Shown: one piece after another, positions 41,967 through 52,277 of the stretch
Layout: each line of letters opens with the position of its first letter
Numbering within the stretch: position 1 is the stretch's first letter
Source of the DNA: UMGS1601 sp900553335
Lineage (GTDB): Bacteria > Bacillota > Clostridia > Oscillospirales > Ruminococcaceae
NCBI GenBank assembly: GCA_937920725.1
Contig: CALEUW010000008.1
Coordinates: 6,941 to 70,940 of the forward strand
Direction of reading: 5' to 3'
DNA: 64,000 nucleotides
Notes under the pieces: generated by a model
What the model saw: the letters and a program-made list of their open reading frames with translations, nothing else
Database searches by the model: none
What the model was told of the DNA's origin: nothing
Translations under genes and position numbers: made by a program

Positions 41967-44900
41967 TTAAGTTATTTTTATATTATTGTCACCGTATGCC
42001 CTTTTAAGCCTGTTTATCAAATCAATGTTTGCAGATACTCCCGAAAGCTGCTTTGGAGAAAGGCGTTTTTTTGTATCTTCAAAGTAAAGCACAGCTTTCA
42101 TATCGCCGTTTACGCTGCTTAAAATATCCATGCACTCTTTTAATGCTTTTTCGTTGTACGATGGGAATCTTATCCACAGGCAAAGCAACTTTTCAAATTC
42201 ATCGGCAGGCAAAATGCTTTCGATTATAAGCTTCGGATCTTCATCATCTTTAAGGCTTATTTTGCAATCTGCGAAAACTACCGAGCCTTCATACACAAGC
42301 TGTTTTTTTTCTGCAAACAAATTAGGAAACATTATCATTTCAATTTCCGAAGAAGCATCAGACGCAGTTATAAAGCTCATGTTAGTTCCCTGCCTTGTCA
42401 AAAACAGCTTTTTTGACTCGATCATCGCAAACACTTTTACCTTATCACCGTCCTTATATCTTCCGTCGCCCTCGTTGACTGACAATATTATGCTTGACAA
42501 GTCGGGAGAATTGATAATTCTTTTTTGCCTGTCATAGCTTTTAAGCGGATGACCGGAAATATACGCTCCTACTGTCTGCTTTTCATATGTCAAAAGCTCC
42601 GACATAGGATATTCAGGCATACTCGGTATAGACATTTCAGCCAGCTCAGTGTCTGATGATGACATTCCGAAAAAGTCCAGCTGACCGTCGATGTTTTTTC
42701 GCTTGTTCTCCGAAACATTTTTCATTATCATTTCAAAGGCGCCCATCATCTCACGCCGATTGTTTTTAAAGCAATCAAACGCTCCGCTTTTTATCAGAGC
42801 TTCCATAAGTCTTATGTTTATATTATCAATCATTCTTTCGATAAAATCCTGAAGCGAGATAAATTTTCCGTTTAACTTACGCTCTGAAACTATATTTTTA
42901 ATTACTCCCCGTCCAAGACTTTTAATGGCAAGAAGAGCATATCTTATTGAATCACCGCAAACTGTAAAACCCTCTTCGCTTTCGTTTATATCAATAGGCA
43001 AAAGCGAAACTCCGTTTTGCTCGCAGGTTTTGATGTATTCAAACATTTTCGTTCCGCCCTCCCCGAGGACACTTGTCATCAGAGAAGCCATATACTCTTT
43101 AAAATAATGACATTTCAGATATGCTGTTTGATATGCAACGGTAGCGTACGCAGCCGCATGGGATTTGTTAAAAGCATATGATGCAAACGAACTCATTTCA
43201 TCAAATATTTCATTTGCAGTTTTTTCATCTATTCCGTTGTTGATACAACCCTTGCAATTGACCGTTCCATCAGGATTGCTTTCGCCATACACAAAAGCCT
43301 TTCTCTCTGAAGCTAAAACATCATGCTTTTTCTTAGCCATTGCACGTCTTACAATATCAGCTCTTCCGTATGAATATCCAGCAAGCGTTCTGAATATCTG
43401 CATAACCTGCTCCTGATAAACTATACAGCCGTATGTGACATCTAAGATATCCTTTAAAAGCGGTGTTTTATACGTTATTTTATTGGGGTTGTGACGATTT
43501 TTAATATATGTCGGTATAGAGTCCATAGGGCCCGGACGATAAAGAGAAATTACCGCTATAAGATCCTCAAGGCAAGTCGGCTTAAGTCTTACAATAGTTG
43601 AAGTCATACCTGCGCTCTCAAACTGAAAAACGCCCTCTGTCTTTCCCTCGCAGAACATTTTGTAAACATCTGCATCGTCATAATGAATATTTTCTATTTT
43701 AAACTCAGGGTTGTACTTATTTATAAGCTTAACACAGTTATTTATTACTGTCAGATTGCGAAGTCCTAAAAAGTCAATTTTTAATAAACCTAACCGTTCA
43801 AGAACCCCCATGGTATACTGAGTCACAATTTGACCATCTGTGCATTGAAGCGGAACATAACTGTCTACCGTTTCTTTGGTAATTACAACTCCTGCAGCAT
43901 GAGTAGAACAGTTTCTAGGCATGCCCTCAACCTTCATTGCCGTATCAATAAGCTCTTTGATCTGACTGTCGTTGTCATAAAGTACTTTTAAATCAGGAGA
44001 TTTAACCAGCGCTGACGAAAGAGTTATGTTAAGCTCTCTCGGAACAAGCTTTGCAACTTTGTCGCCGATCTGATACGAGAGCGCCATGGCTCTTGTGACA
44101 TCTCTGATAGCAGCTCTTGCAGCCAGAGTTCCGAAGGTGACTATCTGCGCAACATGATCTTCACCGTATCGACGGCAAACATAATCTATTACCCTCTGTC
44201 TGCCCTCTATACAAAAATCAATATCAAAGTCAGGCATTGAAACTCTCTCAGGATTTAAAAATCTTTCAAAAAGAAGATTATATTTAAGTGGATCAATCGC
44301 TGTAATGCCTATACAGTATGCGCATAAGCTTCCGGCACCTGATCCTCTTCCGGGGCCTACGGGAATGTTGTTGGTTTTTGCGTAATTTATAAAGTCCCAA
44401 ACTATAAGATAATAATCTATATATCCCATTTGTTTGATAACCGAAATCTCGTATTCAAGCCGCTTTTTTGCTTCCTCGCTCGGGGTTTTATAAATCTTTT
44501 TTAAACCCTCGCGGCACATATTTATAAAAAAGACCTCGTTATCATCAACGCCCTCAAATTTAACATACGGGAGCTTTGTAACACCAAACTCAAATTCAAC
44601 GTTGCAGCGATCAGCGATTTTTACAGTATTCGAAACAGCCTCAGGATGGGACTCAAAAAGCTCGTACATCTCGTCTGCTGATTTAATATAAAACTCGTCT
44701 GTAGGAAACTCAAGCGATTTCGGATCGTTGACGGTTGTATTTGTAGATATACACATAAGTATTCTCTGCGCTCTTGCATCCTCACGGCGGATATAATGTG
44801 CGTCGTTTGTAGCAACTAGCGGAATTCCGGTTTGTCTTGAAAGCTCATACTGAAGAGGAATTATTCTCTCCTCTTCTTCAAAAAGCTGATTTTGAACCTC

Positions 44901-45416
44901 CAAAAAATAGTTATCCTTTCCGAAAACCTCAAGGTACTCCAATGCAGTTTGCTTCGCTCCATCAAAATCATTATTTAGAAGCTTCTGATTAACCTCTCCC
45001 GCTAAACAAGCGGAAAGGCAGATAAGCCCCTCGTGATATTTTTTCAAAAGTTCAAAATCAACTCTCGGCTTTGAATAAAAGCCCTCTGTATAGCCTAAGG
45101 ATACAAGCTTTATAAGATTTTGATATCCCGTATTATTTTCGCAAAGCAAAACAAGATGGTAGCTTTTGTCAATTCGGCTTACCTTGTCAAATCTTGTACG
45201 ATTTGCGACATAAACCTCACAGCCGATTATCGGCTTTATACCGTTTGCTTTACATTCGTTATAAAATTCAACAGCGGCGTACATATTTCCGTGATCCGTT
45301 ACGGCAACAGCAGATTGGTTAAGCTCACCTGCCCTTTTGACAAGTTCACTGATTCTGCAGGCTCCGTCAAGCAAAGAATATTCACTATGAACATGAAGAT
45401 GAACAAAATCCGCCAT
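41967..45416 (-). CDS. dnaE: DNA polymerase III alpha subunit (DnaE)
   Basis: The protein has 1149 residues. PHP domain at the N-terminus (FVHLHVHSEYSLLDGAC), polymerase core with catalytic aspartates in PGRGSGAGSLCAYCIGI and MPDFDIDFC, fingers motif VYQEQVMQI, helix-hairpin-helix region at about 820-900 and an OB domain at about 990-1075. Clostridia usually carry both PolC and DnaE; this is the DnaE form. It follows the small membrane protein by 38 bases. Confidence 0.96.
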   Translation of the reverse strand: MADFVHLHVHSEYSLLDGACRISELVKRAGELNQSAVAVTDHGNMYAAVEFYNECKANGIKPIIGCEVYVANRTRFDKVSRIDKSYHLVLLCENNTGYQNLIKLVSLGYTEGFYSKPRVDFELLKKYHEGLICLSACLAGEVNQKLLNNDFDGAKQTALEYLEVFGKDNYFLEVQNQLFEEEERIIPLQYELSRQTGIPLVATNDAHYIRREDARAQRILMCISTNTTVNDPKSLEFPTDEFYIKSADEMYELFESHPEAVSNTVKIADRCNVEFEFGVTKLPYVKFEGVDDNEVFFINMCREGLKKIYKTPSEEAKKRLEYEISVIKQMGYIDYYLIVWDFINYAKTNNIPVGPGRGSGAGSLCAYCIGITAIDPLKYNLLFERFLNPERVSMPDFDIDFCIEGRQRVIDYVCRRYGEDHVAQIVTFGTLAARAAIRDVTRAMALSYQIGDKVAKLVPRELNITLSSALVKSPDLKVLYDNDSQIKELIDTAMKVEGMPRNCSTHAAGVVITKETVDSYVPLQCTDGQIVTQYTMGVLERLGLLKIDFLGLRNLTVINNCVKLINKYNPEFKIENIHYDDADVYKMFCEGKTEGVFQFESAGMTSTIVRLKPTCLEDLIAVISLYRPGPMDSIPTYIKNRHNPNKITYKTPLLKDILDVTYGCIVYQEQVMQIFRTLAGYSYGRADIVRRAMAKKKHDVLASERKAFVYGESNPDGTVNCKGCINNGIDEKTANEIFDEMSSFASYAFNKSHAAAYATVAYQTAYLKCHYFKEYMASLMTSVLGEGGTKMFEYIKTCEQNGVSLLPIDINESEEGFTVCGDSIRYALLAIKSLGRGVIKNIVSERKLNGKFISLQDFIERMIDNINIRLMEALIKSGAFDCFKNNRREMMGAFEMIMKNVSENKRKNIDGQLDFFGMSSSDTELAEMSIPSMPEYPMSELLTYEKQTVGAYISGHPLKSYDRQKRIINSPDLSSIILSVNEGDGRYKDGDKVKVFAMIESKKLFLTRQGTNMSFITASDASSEIEMIMFPNLFAEKKQLVYEGSVVFADCKISLKDDEDPKLIIESILPADEFEKLLCLWIRFPSYNEKALKECMDILSSVNGDMKAVLYFEDTKKRLSPKQLSGVSANIDLINRLKRAYGDNNIKIT

Positions 45417-45454
45417 TTACACACACCGCCTTTCTCAGTTTTATTTTATTAAAC

Positions 45455-45742
45455 TTATGCCTGTCTTTTTTTATTTATAAGATACAAAAGTCCGACAAGG
45501 CAAACTAAATCCAAAATCATGACAAACACAAACGCAAAAGTTGAGATAGCCCCCGTTATTTTCACTATAGACGCAAGCATTAAAACCGCCCCCATAGAGG
45601 CAAGCGTTGTTCCAACCTCTTCTGATCGCTCAGTGTCATCACCTTTTTTTCTTACATCATTTGCAATATCGGTTTTCACCTTAATCATAATAAGAATTCC
45701 GAATGCTACAAGTGCGATAGAAACAAACAAAATCACAATCAT
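45455..45742 (-). CDS. Small membrane protein of unknown function
   Basis: The protein has 95 residues and three hydrophobic segments (about 2-21, 47-64, 68-88), with a charged loop KKGDDTERSEEV between the first two. It overlaps the end of whiA by 4 bases, so it is translated with it. No family recognised. Confidence 0.7.
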   Translation of the reverse strand: MIVILFVSIALVAFGILIMIKVKTDIANDVRKKGDDTERSEEVGTTLASMGAVLMLASIVKITGAISTFAFVFVMILDLVCLVGLLYLINKKRQA

Positions 45743-46653
45743 TTTTTACTACCTCCGTTTTCTCTTATGTCGTTTGCTATTGCTTTTATTTTCTCAAGCC
45801 TGTGATTAACTCCTGATTTTGATATCTTAGGCGTAAGAGCTTCGCCCAGTTCCTTTAGAGTAAACTCCGGATTTTCATATCTTAAAACTGCTATTTCATA
45901 AAGCTCGCTCGATAAAGATCCAAGTCCTGCTGTTTTTTCAATAAGCTCAATATCCTCTATCTGCTGTTCGCTTGCTTTTACGGTTCGTTCGATATTAGCA
46001 TTCTCGCAGTTCATAACTCGATTCACCTTATTGCGGACATTCTTGAGGATCTTTACATTCATTACCTCAAGCGTCGCCTTAGACGCTCCCATAAGAGTCA
46101 GCATATCCTCGATATTTTCACTTTCTTTTATATAGACTACCTCAGAATTTTTACGGCTTGTATGCTTTGCCAAAATCGAAAAATTATCAAGAAGTATCAA
46201 GCCTAAATCATTACACCCTTCTATACTGGGAACGACAAATTCGAGGTGATATTCCTTGTTAGGATCAGTAACATTTCCTATTGCCAAAAAGACTCCGGCA
46301 ACGATATATCCCATACTGTCTGCAGGCAAAGCATCACTTCCAAGCCCTATTCTTATATCTCCTATTGTATTAAAAATGCTATCAATGTCATCCTTATCTT
46401 CGATTGAAATAGAATATGACGAATGACCACGCTTGTCCGCTTTTGATAAAGAAACGCTTTTGACATTGCAAACCGTTTTTATCTCATTTGTTAAAAAAAG
46501 AGCAATATCCTCGTTTTCTGTTGTAAACAATATTTTTTTATCCGTAGCTGTTTTTGCAAAGCTTAAAAGTCCGTAAAGCGCATATGACACTTTTTGCGGA
46601 GTATTAAGGCTTTCTAATATCTGTTCTTTTACTATTTGCGAAAATGACGCCAT
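45739..46653 (-). CDS. whiA: WhiA family DNA-binding protein
   Basis: The protein has 304 residues. LAGLIDADG-like N-terminal domain (about 1-200) without nuclease residues, then a C-terminal HTH with ENPEFTLKELGEALTPKISKSGVNHRL. In Gram-positive bacteria it influences division and chromosome segregation. It follows rapZ by 9 bases. Confidence 0.92.
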   Translation of the reverse strand: MASFSQIVKEQILESLNTPQKVSYALYGLLSFAKTATDKKILFTTENEDIALFLTNEIKTVCNVKSVSLSKADKRGHSSYSISIEDKDDIDSIFNTIGDIRIGLGSDALPADSMGYIVAGVFLAIGNVTDPNKEYHLEFVVPSIEGCNDLGLILLDNFSILAKHTSRKNSEVVYIKESENIEDMLTLMGASKATLEVMNVKILKNVRNKVNRVMNCENANIERTVKASEQQIEDIELIEKTAGLGSLSSELYEIAVLRYENPEFTLKELGEALTPKISKSGVNHRLEKIKAIANDIRENGGSKK

Positions 46654-46662
46654 ATAATCGAC

Positions 46663-47529
46663 CTATCTTGTATATTTATCTATATCCCTGTGATTTACTC
46701 TGACTCTTGGATGAAGCTCGCTTAAATGCTTTGACATTCTTTCGGCAAAGGTTACGCTTCTGTGTTTTCCTCCTGTACAGCCAAAAGCCATAATAAGCTG
46801 ACTTTTTCCCTCTTTCATATAAAGCGGAATTAAAAAATCTATCATGTCGTAAAGTTTCTTTTCAAGCTCCTTGGCTTCATCAAACTTCATAACATAATCC
46901 GAAACCTCTTTGAACAGTCCGGTTTTCTTTCTAAGATCGTCTATATAATACGGATTAGGCAAACATCTCACGTCAAAAACAAGATCCGCCTCCCGCATCG
47001 GTCCGTACTTAAATCCGAAAGAACATACATCTATCTGTATATACTCATCTCCGTTTTCAAGGAAAATATTTCTTACCTTTTCCTTAAGCTGCGCTGCGGT
47101 CATATAAGACGAGTCAATAAAGTAATCTGAAATTCCTTTAACATTTGCAAGCATATCACGTTCAAGAGCAATTGAGGATAAAATGCTTCCTTTTGATTTA
47201 TTATATAACGGATGCTTTCTCCTCGTTTCTTTATATCTTGTTTCAATTACCGAATCATCGGCATCTATGAACAAAACTTTTACTTTTTCTCCATGCTCAC
47301 GAAGCTCATTTATCGTTCCGTAAAGATCTTTAAAAAAACTTCCTGCCCTGACGTCTGCAACAAACGCAACTTTTTCAAAGTTCTGATCGCTTGCGGAGCA
47401 AAGAGATGCAAACTTTGTCATAAGCTCCGGCGGCATATTGTCTATACAGTAAAATCCCAGATCCTCAAGCGCATTTACTGCCGTTGATTTTCCGGATCCG
47501 GATACTCCTGTCAAAACAGTGAATTCCAT
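46663..47529 (-). CDS. rapZ: RapZ/YvcJ family RNase adapter or nucleotide-binding protein
   Basis: I take ATG 47529, 8 bases after AGAGG; ATG 47535 and GTG 47538 are too close to that site. The protein has 288 residues. P-loop GVSGSGKSTA (about 6-15), FIDADDSVIETRYKETRR, and the C-terminal signature AFGCTGGKHRSVTFAERM. It binds GTP or signalling nucleotides. The order murB-rapZ-whiA is the usual one in Firmicutes. Confidence 0.92.
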   Translation of the reverse strand: MEFTVLTGVSGSGKSTAVNALEDLGFYCIDNMPPELMTKFASLCSASDQNFEKVAFVADVRAGSFFKDLYGTINELREHGEKVKVLFIDADDSVIETRYKETRRKHPLYNKSKGSILSSIALERDMLANVKGISDYFIDSSYMTAAQLKEKVRNIFLENGDEYIQIDVCSFGFKYGPMREADLVFDVRCLPNPYYIDDLRKKTGLFKEVSDYVMKFDEAKELEKKLYDMIDFLIPLYMKEGKSQLIMAFGCTGGKHRSVTFAERMSKHLSELHPRVRVNHRDIDKYTR

Positions 47530-47554
47530 TTCCATCACCTCTCATAAATACTTG

Positions 47555-48463
47555 TCAATCCTCAAATCGTTTTATCATAACCTCGCACTCAAGCACCTGT
47601 CCGCTGTCCTTTAAAACCTTGTCCTGAACATCGCCTATAAGAGCAGTAACATCTTTAAATGTTGCACCGCCGAGGTTAATTACAAATCCGCTGTGTTTCT
47701 CTGATACTGCAGCTTTTCCTACAGTATACCCTTTCAGTCCGCTGTCCTCAATAAGCTTTCCTGCAAAATAACCTTCCGGTCTTTTAAAGGTGGAGCCTGC
47801 GCTCGGATATTCAAGAGGCTGTTTAGCTTTTCGTCTTCCCAAAAGGTCGTTCATCTTTTCTTCAATCTCTCTTCTTGATTTTGATTCATCAAGCCTTAAG
47901 TCTGCGGATAATATAACTTCTCCGTTTTTCTGAAAAATGCTGTGTCTATAGGATAGATCCATGTCCTTTGCTTTAACTGTTTTTATGTTTCCTTCCATGT
48001 CGATTACCTTGCAGGAAACCAAAACATCTTTCATTTCCCCTCCGTATGCGCCGGCATTCATAAATACCGCACCACCTACTGTTCCGGGAATTCCATATGC
48101 AAACTCAAGTCCCGAAAGTCCGCATTTAAGCGCCGTACTGCAAACGCTCGTAAGCGAAGCTCCGGATTTTGCACATATAATATTTCCGTCTGATTTTATG
48201 TCTGCATATTCATGTCCTATATGAAGAATAACTCCGTTATATCCCTTATCGTCAAACAAAATATTAGATCCTCTTCCGAGAATCATATATTTAATCTCAA
48301 ATCTGTTCAAAGATTTTATAAGCTCGCAAAGTGCATCAGACGAGCTTATTTCAATTAAAATTTTCGCTTCTCCTCCAATTTTAAATGTAGTATAATCCTT
48401 GAGCATTGCTCCCTTTATTACCTTTTGGCCGTATTTATCTGCAATAGAAATAATTCTTTCCAT
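47555..48463 (-). CDS. murB: UDP-N-acetylenolpyruvoylglucosamine reductase
   Basis: The protein has 302 residues, type II (short) MurB. FAD-binding segments DYTTFKIGGEAKI and ILGRGSNILF; catalytic region YPSAGSTFKRPEGYFAGKLI with the serine. It makes UDP-N-acetylmuramate for peptidoglycan. Joined with murD, uppP, PBP1A and hprK in a wall-rich region. Confidence 0.95.
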   Translation of the reverse strand: MERIISIADKYGQKVIKGAMLKDYTTFKIGGEAKILIEISSSDALCELIKSLNRFEIKYMILGRGSNILFDDKGYNGVILHIGHEYADIKSDGNIICAKSGASLTSVCSTALKCGLSGLEFAYGIPGTVGGAVFMNAGAYGGEMKDVLVSCKVIDMEGNIKTVKAKDMDLSYRHSIFQKNGEVILSADLRLDESKSRREIEEKMNDLLGRRKAKQPLEYPSAGSTFKRPEGYFAGKLIEDSGLKGYTVGKAAVSEKHSGFVINLGGATFKDVTALIGDVQDKVLKDSGQVLECEVMIKRFED

Positions 48464-48477
48464 AACCTAAATCCTTA

Positions 48478-49215
48478 TTAAATGTTAATATCAATTTTGG
48501 GCGCTTTGGGGTGATTCTTATTAACTCTGTCAATAATATATTCAAGATTTGTATTGACTATCAAATCCTGCGGATATCCCACCTTTTTCACAATCTCCAT
48601 CGCTGCGCTCAGTTCACCGATTTCATCGCAGTAGTGTGCATCGGAATCGAGGCTTATTTTAACGTTTTCCTTTTTGCATGCCTCAAGAAATCTGACAGTG
48701 TTTTCATATGTGCTTCTTCCCGCTTTGATCGAGGCATTATTGACCTCTGCGATCTTATCGTATTTAGCAAAGAGCTTCGCTCCCTCACCATAATCAAACA
48801 TATGACCGCTCGTTGTTAAATGTCCAAACATATCAACAAGCGGATTTTTACAGACATTTTCTAAGGTTTTAAGATGATCGTCAGGATCTCTCGGCGGATA
48901 TACAGGATCGTGAAAAGAAGCGACTATCCATTGAAGTCCCTCTATTACATAGCTTACAACGTCAAGCTCTCCGTCTGTGTTCATAATGTCCGCTTCAATT
49001 CCCCGCAAAACAAAAACACCTTTTACTTTTTGCGATATGGCGTGCTGATTGCCTGCGTGCCATTCATGAGGAGCATCAGGCATTAAACGGGCATGATCAG
49101 TCATAGCTATTACTTTAAGACCTCTTTCAGCAGCTATTTCACAGTTTTCTCTGATAGTTGAATATGCATGTGTTGACGCAAGCGTATGTGTATGCAAATC
49201 TCCGATAATGTTCAT
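48478..49215 (-). CDS. PHP-domain phosphoesterase (YcdX type)
   Basis: The start is ATG 49215, 8 bases after AGAGG; the frame extends 7 codons upstream without a site. The protein has 245 residues. Metal motifs GDLHTHTLAS, AMTDHA and SLDSDAHYCDEIG of the PHP fold. Substrate unknown; probably a phosphatase. It is set between hprK and murB, as in other Clostridia. Confidence 0.88.
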   Translation of the reverse strand: MNIIGDLHTHTLASTHAYSTIRENCEIAAERGLKVIAMTDHARLMPDAPHEWHAGNQHAISQKVKGVFVLRGIEADIMNTDGELDVVSYVIEGLQWIVASFHDPVYPPRDPDDHLKTLENVCKNPLVDMFGHLTTSGHMFDYGEGAKLFAKYDKIAEVNNASIKAGRSTYENTVRFLEACKKENVKISLDSDAHYCDEIGELSAAMEIVKKVGYPQDLIVNTNLEYIIDRVNKNHPKAPKIDINI

Positions 49216-49239
49216 GTAATATACCTCTGTTTTCAAAAA

Positions 49240-50199
49240 TCAAAATGTATCCCAGTTCTTAACTGTATCCTTTGAATCCATCTGAAGTCCAAGATTATCC
49301 AAAAGCTCCTGTGCAGCATTGTATCCCATCTTCTTCTGACGGTTGTTCATTGCCGCTACTTCTAAAATAATAGCCAGATTTCTTCCCGGCTTAACAGGGA
49401 TCGTAAGGGAAGGAATTTGAAGTCCCAATATGTTGGTATATTCGTTGTCAACACCCATTCTGTCGTAAATCTTTGTAGGATCCCAAGCTTCGAGTTCAAT
49501 TACTAAATCAATTTTTTCTGTAACCTTTACTGCTCCCATACCAAACAGACGTCTTGCATTAATAATACCTATTCCGCGAAGCTCCAAGAAATGCCTTATA
49601 TTATCCGGTGAAGAACCTACAAGACTCTTGTTCGATACCTTTCTTATCTCAACAGCATCGTCCGCAACAAGACGGTGTCCTCTTTTAACAAGTTCAATTG
49701 CAGTTTCGCTTTTTCCAACTCCCGATTCGCCGACAATAAGAATTCCCTCACCGTAAACCTCAATTAAAACTCCGTGACGTGTTATTCTCGGTCCAAGCTG
49801 CAAATTTAAATAAGCAATAAGACTTGCCACAAATTCAGTTGTACTGTCGTTTGTTCGCAAAACTGCCACTTTGCAATCCTCAGCACAAGCAAGAATTTCA
49901 GGAAAAACATCATGTCCTCTTGCAATCACCAACGCCGGAATTTTTCTTTCAAACAGCTTTGATATTTTTTGAAATCTGAGTGCAGAACCAATGGATTCAA
50001 GATAAGCAAACTCCATATTTCCGCACACTTGAATTCTGCTGGAATTAAAATACTCATAAAATCCGGTAAGCTGAAGTCCCGGACGGTTTACATCATTGTC
50101 ATCTATCAAAATCTCTTTTGGATCTTTCGGTGTATAAATCACCTCCAGCTCAAGCTCATCAATAATATTCTTTAAAGGTACTGTAAAAACCTCTGCCAT
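49240..50199 (-). CDS. hprK: HPr kinase/phosphorylase
   Basis: The protein has 319 residues. The N-terminal domain covers about 1-130; P-loop GESGVGKSETAIELVKRGH (about 154-172), and the signature LELRGIGIINARRLFG of the C-terminal family motif. It phosphorylates and dephosphorylates HPr at serine to run carbon catabolite repression. It follows the Met-gamma-lyase-like gene by 19 bases. Confidence 0.95.
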   Translation of the reverse strand: MAEVFTVPLKNIIDELELEVIYTPKDPKEILIDDNDVNRPGLQLTGFYEYFNSSRIQVCGNMEFAYLESIGSALRFQKISKLFERKIPALVIARGHDVFPEILACAEDCKVAVLRTNDSTTEFVASLIAYLNLQLGPRITRHGVLIEVYGEGILIVGESGVGKSETAIELVKRGHRLVADDAVEIRKVSNKSLVGSSPDNIRHFLELRGIGIINARRLFGMGAVKVTEKIDLVIELEAWDPTKIYDRMGVDNEYTNILGLQIPSLTIPVKPGRNLAIILEVAAMNNRQKKMGYNAAQELLDNLGLQMDSKDTVKNWDTF

Positions 50200-50218
50200 A
50201 AAATAACCTCCTACCCTA

Positions 50219-51487
50219 TTAAAGCCTTATGTAGCCCTTTTTTCTCATTTCCTCAGCGGCAAGCATTACACCGAGTCTGCCCGTCGGATATGTTATTCCG
50301 CCCTGCAGCCATGCGGCATACGGTTCTCTTATCGGTGCGTCCGCCGAAAGCTCAATAGACGCACCCATTGTAAATGCACCTGCCGCCATGATAACCTTAC
50401 TGTCATACCCAGGCATATCCCATGCTTCAGGAACGGCAAAGCTGTCAACAGGCGAGCCTTTTTGAATTCCCTGACAAAAAGCAGTCAGATTTTCTTCGTT
50501 TTTAAGCAAAATGGAAGCTATTATATCCGTTCTCTTTTCATGCGGTTTAGGAAGAGTTTCAAATCCAAGAAGCTCAAAGAATCTGCAAGCAAAAACAGAC
50601 GTCTTCAAAGCTTCGCAAACCGTTTGCGGTGCGAGGAAAAAGCCCAAAAGTATTTCTCTTGTCATATTAAGAGAACATCCGACTTCCTTTCCCATTCCGA
50701 CGCAGGTCAGCCTGTCGGCACATAACTCTACCAGATCAGCTTTTCCGGCTATATATCCTCCCGTCTGTGCAATTCCTCCGCCCGGATTTTTAATAAGCGA
50801 ACCAATTATCAGATCAGCTCCTACATCGGTAGGCTCTATTTCTTCGGCAAACTCTCCGTAACAGTTGTCGACCATAACAATGGCGCTTGGATTACTGTCT
50901 TTTGCAGAATGTATTATTTTTCCGATCGTTTTAATATCAAGCGACGGTCTTAAGGAATATCCCCTTGATCGTTGAATATAAACGACCTTAGCGTTTTCTG
51001 CTTTAAGTTTAATACCCTCATAATCGGGTGTTCCGTTTTCTAAAAGCTCAACTTGATCGTAGTTTACATTAAAGTCTTTAAGCGAACCCTTGCCTGAAGC
51101 TCCGCCTATTCCAATCACCTCTTCAAGAGTATCATACGGCTTTCCTGTGACACACAAAAGTGTATCTCCCGGTCTTAAAACACCGAAAAGCGCAGTAGAA
51201 AGGGCGTGAGTTCCATTTACAAAAGTGTGTCTTACAAGTGCATCCTCAGCTCCTAATGCATCTGCAAAAACTCTGTCAGCAGTATCTCTGCCGATATCGC
51301 CGTAGCCATAGCCGTTAGTTCCCTTTAAGCAAGCTTCGCTTACTCTGTTTTTTATAAACGAATAAAGAATCTTTTCCGCATTTATCTTCGCTACTCTGTC
51401 AATTTCTAAAAACTGTTCTTTACAAGCTGCCTCTGCTATTTCGGCAAGCTCTCTTATTTTTTCATCTATTTCAAAGTATCCCTGCAT
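50219..51487 (-). CDS. Methionine gamma-lyase family protein (YnbB/aluminium-resistance type)
   Basis: The start is ATG 51487, which shares TGATG with the GNAT stop; GAGGAG lies ahead. The protein has 422 residues. PLP enzyme of fold type I: GTHALSTALFGVLRPGD, PLP-lysine region DLIIGSLIKNPGGG at about 230-243. This family is widely annotated as aluminium resistance or methionine gamma-lyase-like, with little direct biochemistry. Confidence 0.87.
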   Translation of the reverse strand: MQGYFEIDEKIRELAEIAEAACKEQFLEIDRVAKINAEKILYSFIKNRVSEACLKGTNGYGYGDIGRDTADRVFADALGAEDALVRHTFVNGTHALSTALFGVLRPGDTLLCVTGKPYDTLEEVIGIGGASGKGSLKDFNVNYDQVELLENGTPDYEGIKLKAENAKVVYIQRSRGYSLRPSLDIKTIGKIIHSAKDSNPSAIVMVDNCYGEFAEEIEPTDVGADLIIGSLIKNPGGGIAQTGGYIAGKADLVELCADRLTCVGMGKEVGCSLNMTREILLGFFLAPQTVCEALKTSVFACRFFELLGFETLPKPHEKRTDIIASILLKNEENLTAFCQGIQKGSPVDSFAVPEAWDMPGYDSKVIMAAGAFTMGASIELSADAPIREPYAAWLQGGITYPTGRLGVMLAAEEMRKKGYIRL

Positions 51488-52272
51488 CAATTTATCTCCT
51501 CAAAAGTTTTTCGCTCAAGTACTACATCCTCATTCACAGGCACAAAACCGATCTCCGTATAATAACTCACATTATAGTTCCTTGCATAAAGCCTCACCTT
51601 GAAGCCGTCTGCATTAAGCTTTTCTCCTATCCAGTATAAAAGCTCTCTTGCATGATGTTTTCCACGTGCATGAGGAATCGTCGCAACATGCCCTACAAAA
51701 GCAATATCGTCAATTAAATACTGAATTGTTGCGCTTGTTACACCCGACAGAATAAAGCTTTGAGAAAGTCCTCTTCTGATTCTGTGCGAGGTATCTGTTA
51801 ACCACAAATCTCTGGTTTGCCTGATTATCGGAAAGCTTGTTTGTAATATTTCAAAAACATCGTCAAGTCTGGGAGTTTCGTCAACGCAAAGATTTGATAT
51901 TTTTTCTTTGCAGACAAACTCAAATTCAACTCTCGGAATAGAACTGTAGTCATCTTTTATATGATCATAAAGCTTGTTCGCCAAATCAAGCTCAAGCTCT
52001 ACCGTCACAGGCTTTGTCATGTTCACCAAAATAGACAGCTCAAAGATATCCTCATCAGTCAATTCCTTTTCAAAAAACTCTGAAACTACCATTGATGAGT
52101 TAAAAACAGATACTATTCCTCTGATTTGTTCATCGTCCTTAATAAGAAAAAACCTGCAAAAATCATAGTCTGCTTTATATGCCTCAAAATGCGAGCGAAT
52201 TCTTCTCGAAAAATGATTGCTTTTAAGACTCACAAGAAAGCTTTTGTCTATATTTTTTGTCTGTGTTATCAT
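51487..52272 (-). CDS. GNAT family N-acetyltransferase
   Basis: The protein has 261 residues. The C-terminal half has the GNAT core: strand IAFVGHVATIPHARGKHHAREL with the acetyl-CoA loop R-G-K-H-H-A, then LNADGFKVRLYARNYNVSYYTEIGF in strand 5. The N-terminal half is unassigned. Substrate unknown. Start and stop overlap its neighbours closely. Confidence 0.85.
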   Translation of the reverse strand: MITQTKNIDKSFLVSLKSNHFSRRIRSHFEAYKADYDFCRFFLIKDDEQIRGIVSVFNSSMVVSEFFEKELTDEDIFELSILVNMTKPVTVELELDLANKLYDHIKDDYSSIPRVEFEFVCKEKISNLCVDETPRLDDVFEILQTSFPIIRQTRDLWLTDTSHRIRRGLSQSFILSGVTSATIQYLIDDIAFVGHVATIPHARGKHHARELLYWIGEKLNADGFKVRLYARNYNVSYYTEIGFVPVNEDVVLERKTFEEIN

Positions 52273-52277
52273 TAAAT